This document shows positions 20,798 to 32,173 of a stretch of DNA of 64,000 nucleotides, in pieces; position 1 is the first letter of the stretch; every line of letters begins with the position of its first letter. Source of the DNA: Melanopsichium pennsylvanicum (Eukaryota; Basidiomycota; Ustilaginomycetes; Ustilaginales); assembly GCA_900208305.1 (NCBI GenBank), contig OAPG01000002.1, forward strand, positions 930,001 through 994,000, written 5' to 3'. The notes beneath the pieces are model-generated. The model was not told the DNA's origin. It saw only the letters and a list, made by a program, of their open reading frames with translations, and did no database searches. Both the position numbers and the translations under genes were made by a program.

Positions 20798-22054
20798 CTA
20801 GCGCCCGACGGTGGGCCGTTCGAGGATCGGATCTGGGTCGAATGGCTGAGCACGTTCGCCACCGGCAATCAGATCGCTCCAGTAAAGAGTGTCTCCTCGT
20901 CGAAGACCGCGGCCTTTCTTGGAGGAGGGGGACGGCCTGGAAGCAGCTTGACTGTCGTGCGGTGGAGGATGACCAAGAGATCGAGAGTCTCTCTGCGTGT
21001 ATTGATGAGCTGGGCGGTGGTACTGAACTGCAGCATTGATCTCGGCTTTTTCTGCCTCAAGGTCGTCCTCATCCATAACGGACGGGAGGCGGTAGACATC
21101 TCTACGAGACACATTGCTGTGACGGAGGGGTTCAGCTAGCGAAGCTTGATTCAGGTGCTCTTCATACAAAGCATCAGCGTAACCTTGTCGAGGGCTGGAA
21201 TATGTCTGTTGAGGTGATGGGACCATCTGCGCACAAACACCGGGTTCGCCAGGGATGTAGCGGCGCTCCCGGACCGAGATCTCGGAGCAGTGAAGGACAG
21301 TGCGGTGTCCGTTGGAACTCCTCGAGTGTTTCAACACGCTGCTGGTGCAGCGTGCGCACGGCGAAATAATATTATAGCCAACTTGAGCTCCGCAGCCATG
21401 GCACCCCAGACTCTGCGTCAGGCACTCGCACGTTCGCTCTACTGGGGTTTCGTTCGAGTCCATACCGCCATGGAAAGTGGAATTGGCGAAGAAAGGTCCG
21501 CAGGTCGAAGGAACAATGTCTGTGCTGTATAGCGTAATGTTAGGCTTCAGCAAAAGCACCGCCTTCATGCCACGGTCGCTGAGAAAGTTGCCGCAATGCT
21601 TGCAGTTGAGCAGATATACTTTGTGCTGAGCCTCCTTGCTCGAGGACTGCGAGTTCGACGAGGAGGTGGACGAGTGGGCATGCGAGTTGTTGGAGCTGCT
21701 GCGAGATTGGGATGAGACATGAAGAGACGATGGCTGATGTCGCAGCGCCAGGTGCGACTGTAACGCTTGGCGAGTGCGATACAGCTCGCTCTCGTGTGAA
21801 GAGGACGTGCTGTGTGATGATTGAACCTCAAGCATCTCGAAGCGATGTGGTCGTGAAGTGGAATATGGGGAGGTTCTCTCGCTGGTCAGCGGGCGCGAAT
21901 GAGTGTTAGATGAAGGGCGAGAAGCGCCTGGCCTTGAGTTCGATGTAGAGATAGGAACCAGTGCGTAAGACGGACGAGGCAGTTGCGGCCAAGAGGGCAG
22001 GAGCGAGGGAGCAGAACGTGTTGCCGAATGTTGCGTCGCCGATGGGTAGAACAT
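20798..22054 (-). CDS. FAM72-family zinc-binding protein
   Basis: 418 residues from the first in-frame ATG (22052-22054). Residues ~145-270 match the FAM72 pattern: LLNCKHCGNFLSDRGMKAVLL, LYSTDIVPS, then a second Cys set with GCHGCGAQVGYNIISPCARC and a closing HRTVLHCSEI segment. The paired CxxC motifs suggest a zinc-stabilised fold; human FAM72 binds UNG2 and affects uracil repair, but no role is established in fungi. Ser-rich tails flank the domain on both sides, making this far longer than the ~149-residue animal protein. Open frame continues upstream without ATG and an AG acceptor-like site lies just 5' (near 22090), so an extra 5' exon is possible. Confidence 0.82.
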   Translation of the reverse strand: MFYPSATQHSATRSAPSLLPSWPQLPRPSYALVPISTSNSRPGASRPSSNTHSRPLTSERTSPYSTSRPHRFEMLEVQSSHSTSSSHESELYRTRQALQSHLALRHQPSSLHVSSQSRSSSNNSHAHSSTSSSNSQSSSKEAQHKVYLLNCKHCGNFLSDRGMKAVLLLKPNITLYSTDIVPSTCGPFFANSTFHGGMDSNETPVERTCECLTQSLGCHGCGAQVGYNIISPCARCTSSVLKHSRSSNGHRTVLHCSEISVRERRYIPGEPGVCAQMVPSPQQTYSSPRQGYADALYEEHLNQASLAEPLRHSNVSRRDVYRLPSVMDEDDLEAEKAEINAAVQYHRPAHQYTQRDSRSLGHPPPHDSQAASRPSPSSKKGRGLRRGDTLYWSDLIAGGERAQPFDPDPILERPTVGR

Positions 22055-25000
22055 GAACACCGGAGACTCGATGGAGCAAGCTTGACTCCCTGCGTACAGA
22101 GCGAGCTTGTGCAAAGCCTCAGCCAGACCTTGTTAGAAGAAATGTCGTCGAACTCGAGTCTCGGCAGACTTTGAAGGTCGCTTGTGAGTAAAGAGTCGGC
22201 GTCGGAAGCGATGTCCGAGATGTCAAGAGAGTGATTGTAAGGTGAAGCTGGGGTTTGAAGTGTGCTGTCAAGTAATTGAGGTCGGCGATAGCGAGAAAGT
22301 GACAGCGATGTTGGCAACAGTCCAGATTCGGGTACCTGGTCTAGTGCTGTATCGGGTATGTGGTAAAGCAAGGAAGGATGAGAGCGTGAGGGCGATGGAA
22401 GGGAGGAAATGATGATGATGGGAAAGGAAGATATGGCATGCAACGCGACTGCCACGGTAATATCAATGACAGGAGTCACTCGAGCTGTCCTGGGGTGAAA
22501 GAAAGCTGCAACCCTGCGACAGCGTGGCCGAAGAGGACAGACGCAGAGCAAGAAGAGTAAAAGTGACACTCGCCTATAGCGTACGAAGAGGCATGATCCG
22601 ATGGGGAGGCGTCGGTACGGCGGAATGCAGGCGAGCACACAGCGAAGGGGAACGAAAATTGGGACGCAATATTGAGGCAAAGTAACCCAGAGATGAGGGA
22701 GCAAACGAGGCGGTGCTACCATAAAACCAGTGTGTATAGTTGCGTTGGCGAGCGAGCAACTTTGCATCTCGCTCCATAGCTAATGAGATCCGGCGTTGTG
22801 AGGATACAGCATCGTGCAGACAGGAAAGGGAGGAAGCGGCGAATTGAGAGTCTCCAAAGGGTATAGTGCGGACCACGAACGAGCGACATTGTTCTGGAAT
22901 CACTACGCAGCGCAATGACCCCACCTGTTTTTAGTCTGTACGTACACACACAGTACATTACATGAAATCAACGAGGCTTGAGAGCATGGCAAAGGGGACG
23001 AGCCCTCCTGCAGCCGCGAGGTATACGAGCGAAGTTTGCATTCAAAAGTAAATTCGCGCTCGAGGTTCGAAGAAACCGGTATCGGTTTGAAGGGCTTGCA
23101 CGACCAAGAATAGTTGCCGGCAAGGTGAGACAGCTTCAGGCGAAAGACGCAGATAACAGAGAGACACCACAACGCATGGTCAATTGACTTGCGACGGACA
23201 ATAAAGCTCGCAGGTAGGCTTGCGAGTGGCGGACAATGACTGACTTACTGGGCAGTTGGATTTCCTGGTTGCGTGTGTCTGCAAATGAAAGCTGGAGGAT
23301 CAGAAACATTCACCACGAGCCAAGACAGAGCGAGGAAAGAAAGGGCGAGAGTGACAGCGGCGGTACAGTGACGAGTCTCGCGAGATCAGAAGCGGTGGTG
23401 AGCCCTGGGAGGGAAAGAGCGAGCAAGTGCTCCAAGAAGTTGGCCAGCATCAGCATTCGAAACGAGACGGAGACAGATACAGGCACAGACACAGACACGA
23501 ATCACACTTACTGCCACGGTGACGACGACGCCGAGCGGCAGCAATTCGAGCCCCAGTCTCACCTTAGAGACCCAGAAATATATCAAGGTAAAATTGCACG
23601 GGTGAATAGCTGGTGACGCAAAATTAAACGTCTGGCTGAAGGGTTCGAACTGCAAGGGTCTTTGCTTTCACCTTGCAGTAAGTAGTTCAGTAGAACATCA
23701 CAGTGCTTCGGGTATGGGTCTAAGGATCCTAAGTATGGGATTGAATTTTTTTCTGGAACAGCACCCAACGTCTGACAAGCCAGCACCACTACTGTATTGT
23801 ACAGTAGATACTTTGGATGTTCGGAAGGCGCATTGCTTTAGGTGCTTCTTGACGATTCATGCATCTTCGCTCTCTGATTGACCAGGAATTGGTTGCTGAC
23901 ACATTTCCAACTTGTGAGCTTGGTCTCACCATGATTTCGTTACCAAGAGCAAGTGGCATGACCGTACAAGATGAAATCCGATCTAGTACGCAACAAAATA
24001 CAATCATCAAGTTAAAATCCCACTAGGATGCAAGCTGCAAAAGGCAAGTCCATGGAAAGGCACACAAGAATGGGGCGAATGAAGCAGTTTTGCTAGCACA
24101 ATGCAGTTCACGGCGTACGAGGAGCGGGCGCAAGCATAAGAGGAGCTTAAGATAGATAAGGCGAAATAGAGTGGCACCATCTACGATTTGTGTCGGAGCA
24201 ACAACTGAAATTCGAGAGATCTGAGGCTGACCTGAATTGAAACAAAGGGTAAGTCCTTCCGTCGATGATGAGCGGCGCAAGTTTGTGGCTTGTTGCTGCC
24301 CTCCAAGCTCAGCTAGACCGCCCGCGCGCCCTTTCGAGTGCCCAATCGACCGGCATACAGAGCTGTCTTTTCTCATTTTGGTCTTTGGTAGAGCGGCTCG
24401 AACCGGACCGCAATGCCGTCTAGCAGTGTTGGCCAGGCGTGTTGATTGACGACTCCATCGTGGTGAGAGAAGAGGTTCAAGCCACGTCCCAGAAAACACA
24501 AAGAGATCCGAAATGAGGTTAGGCGTCTTGTCAATTCAGTTCATACAAGGTGATCGACGCTATGACCCGCGCAATCAAAAAGGAAATGAGCCAGTCTGTG
24601 AGTGTGAGTTTCGATTTATTTTCTTGGTTCTGTGTGTGTGAACTTGTTACCGTATCTGCTTGGGATGTGTTTCGGAAGGGGAATTGAAATTGTTTCATTA
24701 AATAAGAGTGTCCAGCGGTTTCGCGGTTAAATATCGTCATACCTGAAATCAGAGATCGAAATGATTTCGTTTTTTAGGTACTGTATTGTTTTGGGACTTT
24801 TTGTAGAGACAGGCTCGGGTGAGAGCTCCATCCACAGAAATCGCTAAGCATTCGGACAGCCTCAGCTCGCAACTTCACGACGATTCCTAGTTGATCACTT
24901 CTCTCTCGTTTCTGTCATGCCTCTCTGATATATTGCTTGTTTGGTACGGTTCCTGGCAAACAACGGAGTCTGAATTAACTTTCAACGGCGAAAAAATTTC

Positions 25001-25171
25001 GAGCGAAATAGCCTCATGCTAGCGACAGCTTAGAGCGCCTTTCTGCTAACACCACCAACTCCGGAATTGTCATTGTCATCCTGACGGACAAGGTCTCGTT
25101 CAACTCACTCTTTCGCCCTCGGTCACCAAAAGCAAATGCGGATGTAAAAACATCTTTTTAGCGATACCATC

Positions 25172-26259
25172 ATGCCATCTTTTGTTCCTGACATGCGCTC
25201 ATGCTTGATCACGATTGAATCACAACAACAGACTGTGCTTCACATCACCCTTCTTCGCTCACTCCGTCTAGCAGAATGGTCCTTCAACTGCACAAAGAAT
25301 CTTGAGGGCCACAACAACGTCACGGCCGAGATGATTGATTGTTGTGTCTTGGAGATGACAAGACAACCTGCTCTCCAAGCCAACGTACCAAGCCACGCAC
25401 TCAACTCTTGTACTTACTTAATCAAAGAATTCGACAGAGGTGTGACGACCGAGGTCGAGCGTAAATTGCATGATTCTGCAGCGGTCCGAGGGGTGTCCGC
25501 TTTTGTCAATAGACACCATTCCTCAGCACCATCCATTTTGCGTTTTGGCTCGTCTCGGCGACAAACTCAGCATCCGCAGGAACATCAACTCCGATCCCTC
25601 TTTATCTTGTCGCTCAAGTCTGTTTCGCCAATCGACCCAGACTTGACAGCTATGTGGCATCTTGCAGAGCGAAGGGCAACACAATTCGAAACAGCGCCTC
25701 GAGGTAAGAGCCGGCCGCGGCGACCATTCTGCTCGTGCCGCGGTGAGGGCTTAAAGATCTCTCTGTGCCGTTTTGATGCTCGGCGTGGCGTTCTGGGTGG
25801 TCTCGTCCACAACCGCAGCGGGGTCTGCCATATTTGTTGAGCCTGTTCTTCTCTGCACAGGTAGAGCAGGCGATGGTTGCGACATCTTTCGACACTATTC
25901 ACTCCACCCCTTCACGATCTTCGAACTTGCCCGGCGGTGTTCAGTCTTACCCTCACAGAGGTTTCACGTTGGTGCGACACCCAAACAGCGGATCCATTCT
26001 ACCGGACCGGACTAACCGGACGCGAGACAATGCCAAGATGCTTGAGCTCGACCTCCATAGCTGCTGCAGGTGTCAGGAGATGGCGGTTGAAGAAGCGCTG
26101 CATGATGTGCAGGCGCTTCCAAATTTAGTCGACGGTTGGATAAGAGCTGAATTCGAACCTGAAGATTGCTCACCGCATCCGAAGGATAAGCCAGAACGCG
26201 TTACGAGGCTGTGCAGGGCAAGAATGGTTCAAATCCGATCCTTTTCATGCGGCGCTTAG
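25172..26259 (+). CDS. possible unrecognised spliced gene
   Basis: An ATG-initiated open frame of 222 codons (25172-25840) contains a GTAAGA donor at about 25704, and a pyrimidine-rich TTCTCTGCACAG acceptor ends at 25861. Downstream, a second protein-like frame runs to 26259, with Leu/Glu-rich helical segments such as EMAVEEALHDVQALPNLVDGW. However, this exact donor-acceptor pair puts the reader in a different frame that stops at about 26015, so the intended structure is unclear. No domain, signal peptide or membrane span is seen. It may be a lineage-specific gene, a decayed gene, or chance. Confidence 0.25.
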
Positions 26260-26395
26260 CCTTGCAGTCTCCTTACCACTCTGCCCGTTTGAGCGCAATC
26301 AAGAACATGAACAGTAAGACGATCCTAATTTAATTGGTTGTGGTGGAATCGTGTCAACTTATCCAATCAGTTAAACCAAGCACTAGACTCAAAAC

Positions 26396-26494
26396 GCTGG
26401 TCTTACCTCAGCATCGTTCTCAAACGCAGCTTAGGGTTGCTGGATCCTTGCTAAGAAAGCGTTTTGAGACATGCGACGATCAGCCAAGACCAGC
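26396..26494. repeat. imperfect foldback (~40-bp stem)
   Basis: Arms at 26396-26434 and 26451-26494 are imperfect reverse complements. Matching blocks in order are GCTGGTCTT, ATCG, TCTCAAA, CGC and CTTAG. The loop is about 16 bases. It lies in the gene-poor island and has no coding frame. It could be a small MITE relic or a transcribed hairpin. Confidence 0.6.
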
Positions 26495-28870
26495 TATTGT
26501 CGGAACATGGCTAATGCCAACCTTGGTAAAATGACCGAGATTTAAGCACTTCGCTCCTAAGATATGGTGGTTGTCACACTTTGCCTCGACCTCCCGACTC
26601 GAGTGGGCTCTGTCTCGCTTGTCACCACGCTCGGTTACGTTCGACAGCTAGCCTGGCGATAAGCGACAATCAGCTACCGGCAGTCACGGAAAAGTCAAAG
26701 ATTAAAGCGAGATCACGATACGAACTTGCTTCGCTTCGCACAAGCAGCTTCCAAGCTCCATCCTCTGTCGCCAATATTGTAACACCTTCTAATAGAAAGC
26801 GACTAGCTGGCTCTCGTGGCACTACGCGTCCGCGGTCTAATTGTGCTTGGTCAGCTTGTTCGCTGCCGAGTATGCCTTGATACGTAGCCCACTGCGGAGG
26901 AGAAGGAAAATACCAAATCGGATGAGGCAGCCAAAAGTCAATTGAACCTCACTTGCCGAGAACATCAACCTTTTCTTTACCTCGATGAGAGAAGGTCGAA
27001 GTTTTGGCCAGTGCGCTACTTCGAATCGCTATCGGCGTATTCCAGCATTGATGTGATCTTGTCGATTGATTATATATTCTTGCTAAGGGCTCTGGTGTCA
27101 TTGTGTCTCCGAAATCACCTCGGTGCGACGAAATCATGCGTCTCGAGTGCTTGGAGAATTTGAAACACGAGACACACGCGATTAAACTCTTCTCATCAGT
27201 CACAGCCTACACTGTACTCTCGATCTCTTCGGAGCTTAATCACCGTCACGATCCCAAGATTGAGCTCGATGAGGGTGCGATACAATCCGAGAAAGTTTTG
27301 TCGTGTGAAATGCACCATGAAATTTGTGCAACGGCTGTGGGTCGGCAACAACGGCTTAGAGCGGAAAACTTTTTTAGCTGCCTGCAGCGGATCTCGTCTC
27401 AGCCATGTTTCAGCCTAGCATGACCTTACCAACGCCCGCGCGCGTAACCCTCTATCCGGCAGATTCACACCGTCCAGCTTTGCACCAGTTAAGATTGATA
27501 CAAGCATTGATCCAAATAGTAGCTGCTCCCAGAGACAAGTGTTGTTCGTTGCTCTTGGCTAGCCTTTCATGCCCACTGGGCTGCTTGGTCAGATACCAAG
27601 GGTGTTGGTCTTCCTACGGTACGGCCGATACCGGAGCCTTCTCGACCTCGACACTCCGCTGCGAGATCTCAGTTTTTGAGTTGAATCACAATTACTCCCT
27701 GGACCCGATGCTCGCAGCACTATATAAATAGCCTGGACATGCCCATCGCGAGGCTCGTGTACGTGCTCCCGAACAATCCTGTGCATACAATTCCCATTGT
27801 TCAAGATCATTCTATACGAGCTCCAGCTGATCGACGTTGAGCAGCACGCTATACTGCTTCCGAGCGGCACGTAGTGGCAGCGGCTGCCACTTGCTTGCAT
27901 TTAGATTGTGGAGCCGACAATTCAAGCCACAGTTCGCGTGCCACTGTTCGGTGCAGCTTGATGAATTCCATGTATCGAAAATAGATATCTACTCTTGGCC
28001 ATCTTCATAGCTGAACCGAGCTTTGACTTGAGATTGCAAGCTGAGATCCGCAAACGAAAAGACTCTTTTTCTTTGGCTGAGACTGTTTGACATAGACACC
28101 TTGCAATGCATGAATTTGTGCTACGATATGTATCTGAACACGCTCATCGACTACGGATGCCTTTTCTTTTTCCTCGGACGAAGGCCGGCGGATTGCGATT
28201 GATTCGGTTTGCATCAGCCTCCATTGAGGAGAGATTCGCATATCTAATCATCTTCAAAATCCCGCACTAGTATCAATGCTCGTCCGGTATGCTTGACGGT
28301 TTGCGAAGCGACGTTGATGAAGACCAGAACGTTTTCCGAACCAGTTCTGACATTAATTTAGTTTTGTTTTCAGCCATCAGCTGACACCAGGCTAGCACTC
28401 GAATCTGGGAGACCAGCTATTGTAGCAAATCATCGCAAGCTTGTCTCGTATGTGACCCAAAAATCGGTATGCATTATTCCTACGGACCGTGTGCTATGTG
28501 TTGTTTGGAGTGGCGCGGTTCTGCGGTAGGTCGTTTAACCCTGCCGACCGATGCCAGTTTACCAATTCTTGGCTGCAAGCCTCGCATAGTCGGTCAATTG
28601 TGAATGCCTTCCATGTTTCAGTTCCTTCAGTCTTTGCTATAACAAAGGTCCGAGCTTTCCCCAAGACCAAGAATAAAAACTATCTTGCCCGATTTCATGA
28701 CGAGCTCCGATCGATTTTTCGCAATCGGATCGCGCTCAGATCGGGACTAAGGCCAGCGAAACCGACCAAGATAAGGCTCTGCATAGTCACACTCAAATTG
28801 TAAAAGCATCGAAGAGAACCAAGACATGAATTGCGAGTGGATCTCTTTTGTCTTTACACGGCAACTTTGC

Positions 28871-29588
28871 TCAGAGGACACCCTTGGTGCTGGGAACATC
28901 ATCAGAACCTGTCCTGCTGATAGCCTCCTTGATGGCGAGCGCGAGCGCTTTGAACGCCGACTCGGATCGGTGATGGTCGTTGTCACCCCTCAGACAGTCA
29001 ACGTGCAAGGTCACACCAGCCTCCATAGCAAAGCTGTGGAAGACGTGAGGAATCATCTCACAGCTCAGGTCACCGATTTTTTCGCGCTTGAGTCCGAGCT
29101 CGGCCACACAGTAAGGACGCGAGCTGATATCAATCACAGCACGGCTCAATGCCTCGTCAAGCGGGGCGTGACCGGTCCCGTATCGCTTGATACCCTTGAC
29201 TGGGCCAAGAGCCTTCTTGAAGGCAGCTCCAATTGCAAGAGCGCAATCTTCGGCGGTATGGTGGTCGTCGATCCAGAGATCACCTTCGCAGGCAAGGGTG
29301 AGCGACATGCCGCCATGCTTGGCGAGTGCGTGAAGCATCTGTGCAAAATCAAGACGGGCGAAAGCAAACTTGGTTAGTGGCGAAAGCTCCTCGCACCGCT
29401 GAGAAGAGCGTATAGCTGCTTACGTGGTCAAGAAAGCCAATGCCAGTCTTGACATTGATAGTCTGAGGAGCGAACGTGGGGTGGGTGTCCAGTGACAACG
29501 AGACGTCGATCTTGGTCTCATTCGTCACACGCGAAACAGTGGCGCTTCGCACATCGAAGGTGGCGGAAGTGGTTGCGGACGCCATCAT
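28871..29588 (-). CDS. HIS3: imidazoleglycerol-phosphate dehydratase
   Basis: Two exons on the minus strand, 29424-29588 and 28871-29338, with an 85-nt phase-0 intron (GTAAGC...GCACAG), giving 210 residues. The enzyme (EC 4.2.1.19) dehydrates imidazole glycerol phosphate to imidazole acetol phosphate, the sixth step of histidine synthesis. The metal-binding repeats are clear: GIGFLDH at the exon junction followed by [10 protein letters not shown], then [25 protein letters not shown] and [15 protein letters not shown]. Length fits the 195-220 residue family. Two adjacent ATGs (29588 and 29585) are possible starts. PGS1 lies 332 bases upstream on the same strand. Confidence 0.97.
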
Positions 29589-29920
29589 GAATGTGTGCAA
29601 GGGCACTTGTCAGTCTCAGAGCCGCAGGGAAGGTGATGGTGGCATGAAGAGGTTGCAAATGGCCACACCAAGAACAAGCACTCGCGGCTGCATCGGCAAC
29701 CACAATTTCTTCCAGCGACCCTGCAACGCGTTGTCCGACTTCCGATCTTTTCAGCCACCTTCTTATACTTGGGTATCAGCCAACTTTCGACATACATTCA
29801 TAGCTTGGTGTTGTGGACATGATGAGCAGTATGGCTGCTGGGTATCGTGTTTGTAGACAAAGGGCGCAGAGTCTATGATAAAGTGAGAGAGAGAGAGAGA
29901 GAACAAACGAAAGCTTTGGG
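29589..29920. other. HIS3 promoter region / PGS1 3' region
   Basis: 332 bases between two tandem minus-strand genes. It contains a (GA)9 tract at 29885-29902 next to the PGS1 stop. No TGACTCA-type element was seen. Confidence 0.55.
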
Positions 29921-31621
29921 TCAAAGCATTCCCTTCAGAATCCAGGAAGCAATCTTGACGCGTCGACGAACTTTGCGATCAGGTCTCTGGAACAGCTTCT
30001 CGTCCACTATGTCCTTGGCATCGCTTTGCAGCGTCTCAAATTCTTCTTTCAGACGATGCGAGAGCTCCTTGGAGTCGGTTGAAACCAGAAAGGTGCATTC
30101 CAGATCCAGATTGGCTGACCTAGATCCGTAGTTGCTAGATCCCACGTGGACCATGGTGGGCGCAGCGGGCCCTTGCGCAGATGGAGGAGAGTACCAAATG
30201 CCCTTGGCATGGTATGTCCAGCCCTCTTTCTTCCACTCTCGGACCTCCACGCCGCCTTCTTGGATCTTTCTATTGTGCTGCCCCAGCAATCTCTTAGATC
30301 GCTGCAGTGCGCGCCAAAATTGATACTCGTACCAAGTATAGGCTTCCGGAATCCAACCAGAAACGCCCTTGGATTGAAAAAAGCCGTTTGCCTCTGGAGC
30401 TGCACAGACGATTGTAACAATTGCGCTGTTTGCTGCCTTGGCGCATAGCAGGAGAGCCTTGTAGGGTCTATAAAGGGAGAAATAGCCGGATGTGAGTCCG
30501 ATCATCGGTGGCTTGCCTCGCATAGCAGGAGCCTCGAGGCCTAGCTCGAGAATTTTTGTGATAGCTCGAGTCTCCTGTCTAATATTCAGTGGACCCATTT
30601 GAAGCAAGGGCAGAAGGAAAGTATCGGTCTTCTTCTCGCTTGTACTTGTCTGAGCAGCGGGTAGAGGCGCCATATTATGCCACTGACGTGTGAACTCTTC
30701 CACAGATTGGCTCGCTGAGTCGGTCCAATCGCTGTCAGCATAAGATCCGGACTTCTCTTGAGCTCCCGGAACCAAGCGGCCTTTCCCACCATCCCAAATG
30801 AGCTTCCAAACAGAGGTTGCCGCAGCTTCCGAAGCTGATGCGCCCATCCCTGATGTGGACTCGAGCCTGAGGCTGAATTGACCAACGACATCGACTAGTG
30901 AATCAAGGTAGTCGGCAACAGTTTCGTGATTCTCGATCAACAGATATCGATCTCTTCTATTGGTAAAGTAGTCCCGACTGAGGTTGGCTCCGCTGAGAAT
31001 AACATCATTGTCGAACCCATAGATCTTCATGTGTTGCAGTCCCCATCCCTCGTTAAAGCGTTTCCCGACCACCTTTTTGAGCCATCCTTTAAGGTTTGGT
31101 GTGTGATAAAGTCGGATGTTGACACGATCTGGGAAACGAGAATGTAATCTGGATACGAGGCTTGCGCATGACGGCGTTGGAGCTTGCTCTCGTGTTCCTC
31201 TAAGGGCGTCGACTAAGATTGTGAGCCGCAGAGACCGGTTCCGCTGAAGAGCAAATTCTAGATGTTCGACGAGCTCTGTCTCTTCCTTACCAATGTAGAG
31301 AGACGCAAGAAATATGCGTTTGTTGGCACTGCTGATCTTATCTTTTAGCGTTTGGTAGAAGTGTGCTGGATCTCGCAATATGTGAAGTTGTTCTCCGCAA
31401 GCTGAGAAGAGTGGTAAGCTTAGTTCGTCTGCCAGCTGTCTTGTGAGAAAGTGTGGATCTTGCTGAGGCTTTATAATAGCCACATCTGGATTTTGGCGCT
31501 TGGAGCTACCATGGATTGATCTGACTTGAGATGAGGAGCTGCTAGAGACGCAATAGTTTCCCCAGTGCCAAGTCAAGACGCGGCGCAACTCCACACCCGC
31601 GATGGTGCGAGCTATTGTCAT
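29921..31621 (-). CDS. PGS1: CDP-DAG:glycerol-3-phosphate phosphatidyltransferase
   Basis: 566 residues from the ATG at 31619-31621. PGS1 (EC 2.7.8.5) makes phosphatidylglycerophosphate in the mitochondrial inner membrane, the committed step to cardiolipin. It is a phospholipase-D superfamily member: the first HKD motif is HMKIYGFD (H197, K199, D204) followed by GANLSRDYFTNRRDRY. The second is HAKGIWYS, where the final Asp is missing, as is usual for this subfamily, followed by GSSNYGSRS. The first ~40 residues are Arg/Ser-rich without acids after the start, consistent with a mitochondrial presequence. It is divergent from RPN8, with a 552-base shared upstream region. Confidence 0.96.
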   Translation of the reverse strand: MTIARTIAGVELRRVLTWHWGNYCVSSSSSSQVRSIHGSSKRQNPDVAIIKPQQDPHFLTRQLADELSLPLFSACGEQLHILRDPAHFYQTLKDKISSANKRIFLASLYIGKEETELVEHLEFALQRNRSLRLTILVDALRGTREQAPTPSCASLVSRLHSRFPDRVNIRLYHTPNLKGWLKKVVGKRFNEGWGLQHMKIYGFDNDVILSGANLSRDYFTNRRDRYLLIENHETVADYLDSLVDVVGQFSLRLESTSGMGASASEAAATSVWKLIWDGGKGRLVPGAQEKSGSYADSDWTDSASQSVEEFTRQWHNMAPLPAAQTSTSEKKTDTFLLPLLQMGPLNIRQETRAITKILELGLEAPAMRGKPPMIGLTSGYFSLYRPYKALLLCAKAANSAIVTIVCAAPEANGFFQSKGVSGWIPEAYTWYEYQFWRALQRSKRLLGQHNRKIQEGGVEVREWKKEGWTYHAKGIWYSPPSAQGPAAPTMVHVGSSNYGSRSANLDLECTFLVSTDSKELSHRLKEEFETLQSDAKDIVDEKLFQRPDRKVRRRVKIASWILKGML

Positions 31622-32173
31622 TTTTCCTGCGGGTATCTAGCTGTATAGAGCCTTTATCGACTTCCTGTTGGTCTGTTCAGCACCAGTGCTGGTCCTAGCT
31701 AAGATGTAGTTGAGGCGCAAGAGCGCTGAGCGAAAGAGGATTGGTTGATCTTAGTAGAGGTACGAAAGCCGAAGTCCCTCAACGCTGCTCTTTGCAGCTG
31801 AGATGTGCTTTGAAATTTAGGCTTTCACTGTCTGCGAAGTGGAGTTATTCTACCCGAAATCCGAAGTCTGGCAAGTATGGATTTTGGTGTGGCATGTGTG
31901 CTCTGAAGCAAGCCCGCGTTTGTGATCGGGCAATGCGCGTCGTCCTTTCCCAAAGTGGAGCCCAAGCCAGTTCTGAGTTCAACACACACTATCATTCTAC
32001 CTTTTCAACACCGTCATTCATCAACCTTGTCTATAACTTCTCTGTCATTCGCACCTGCCAGCGCTTTTGGACAGCTCCACATAACTTGACAGCCTCTGCA
32101 AGCACCTGCATTTCGCACCGGTAGCGAACATCTGCCACGAGAGCGTCGCAAAGCTACATTAAAACTTGCCGGG
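31622..32173. other. divergent PGS1/RPN8 promoter region
   Basis: 552 bases between two divergent housekeeping genes. The last ~180 bases before RPN8 are pyrimidine-rich, as in many fungal leaders. No coding signal was seen. Confidence 0.6.

Larger units (their letters stand above)
22055..28870. other. 6.8 kb gene-poor island
   Basis: The longest stretch without a recognisable gene. ORFs here are short, mostly start with non-ATG codons, and lack the C-ending codon bias of the flanking genes. Distinct items listed separately are a possible spliced gene (25172-26259) and a foldback (26396-26494). TACTGTA/TACAGTA motifs occur at 23790, 23800 and 24779. A 14-base word is repeated at 26487-26500 and 28410-28423. 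No transposon ends, LTRs or transposase fragments were recognised. Confidence 0.6.

Noticed and set aside
23236..23616. 126-codon ATG ORF with a Thr/Asp repeat
   Set aside because: The repeat comes from a simple ACAGAC-type sequence; no conserved features.
23630..23660. GGTTCGAAC-like sequence resembling a tRNA B box (also near 2633 and 47858)
   Set aside because: The flanking bases do not form a T-stem, and no acceptor or anticodon stem can be built around any of the three.
24023..24499. 158-codon minus-strand ORF
   Set aside because: GTG start, irregular composition, no motif.
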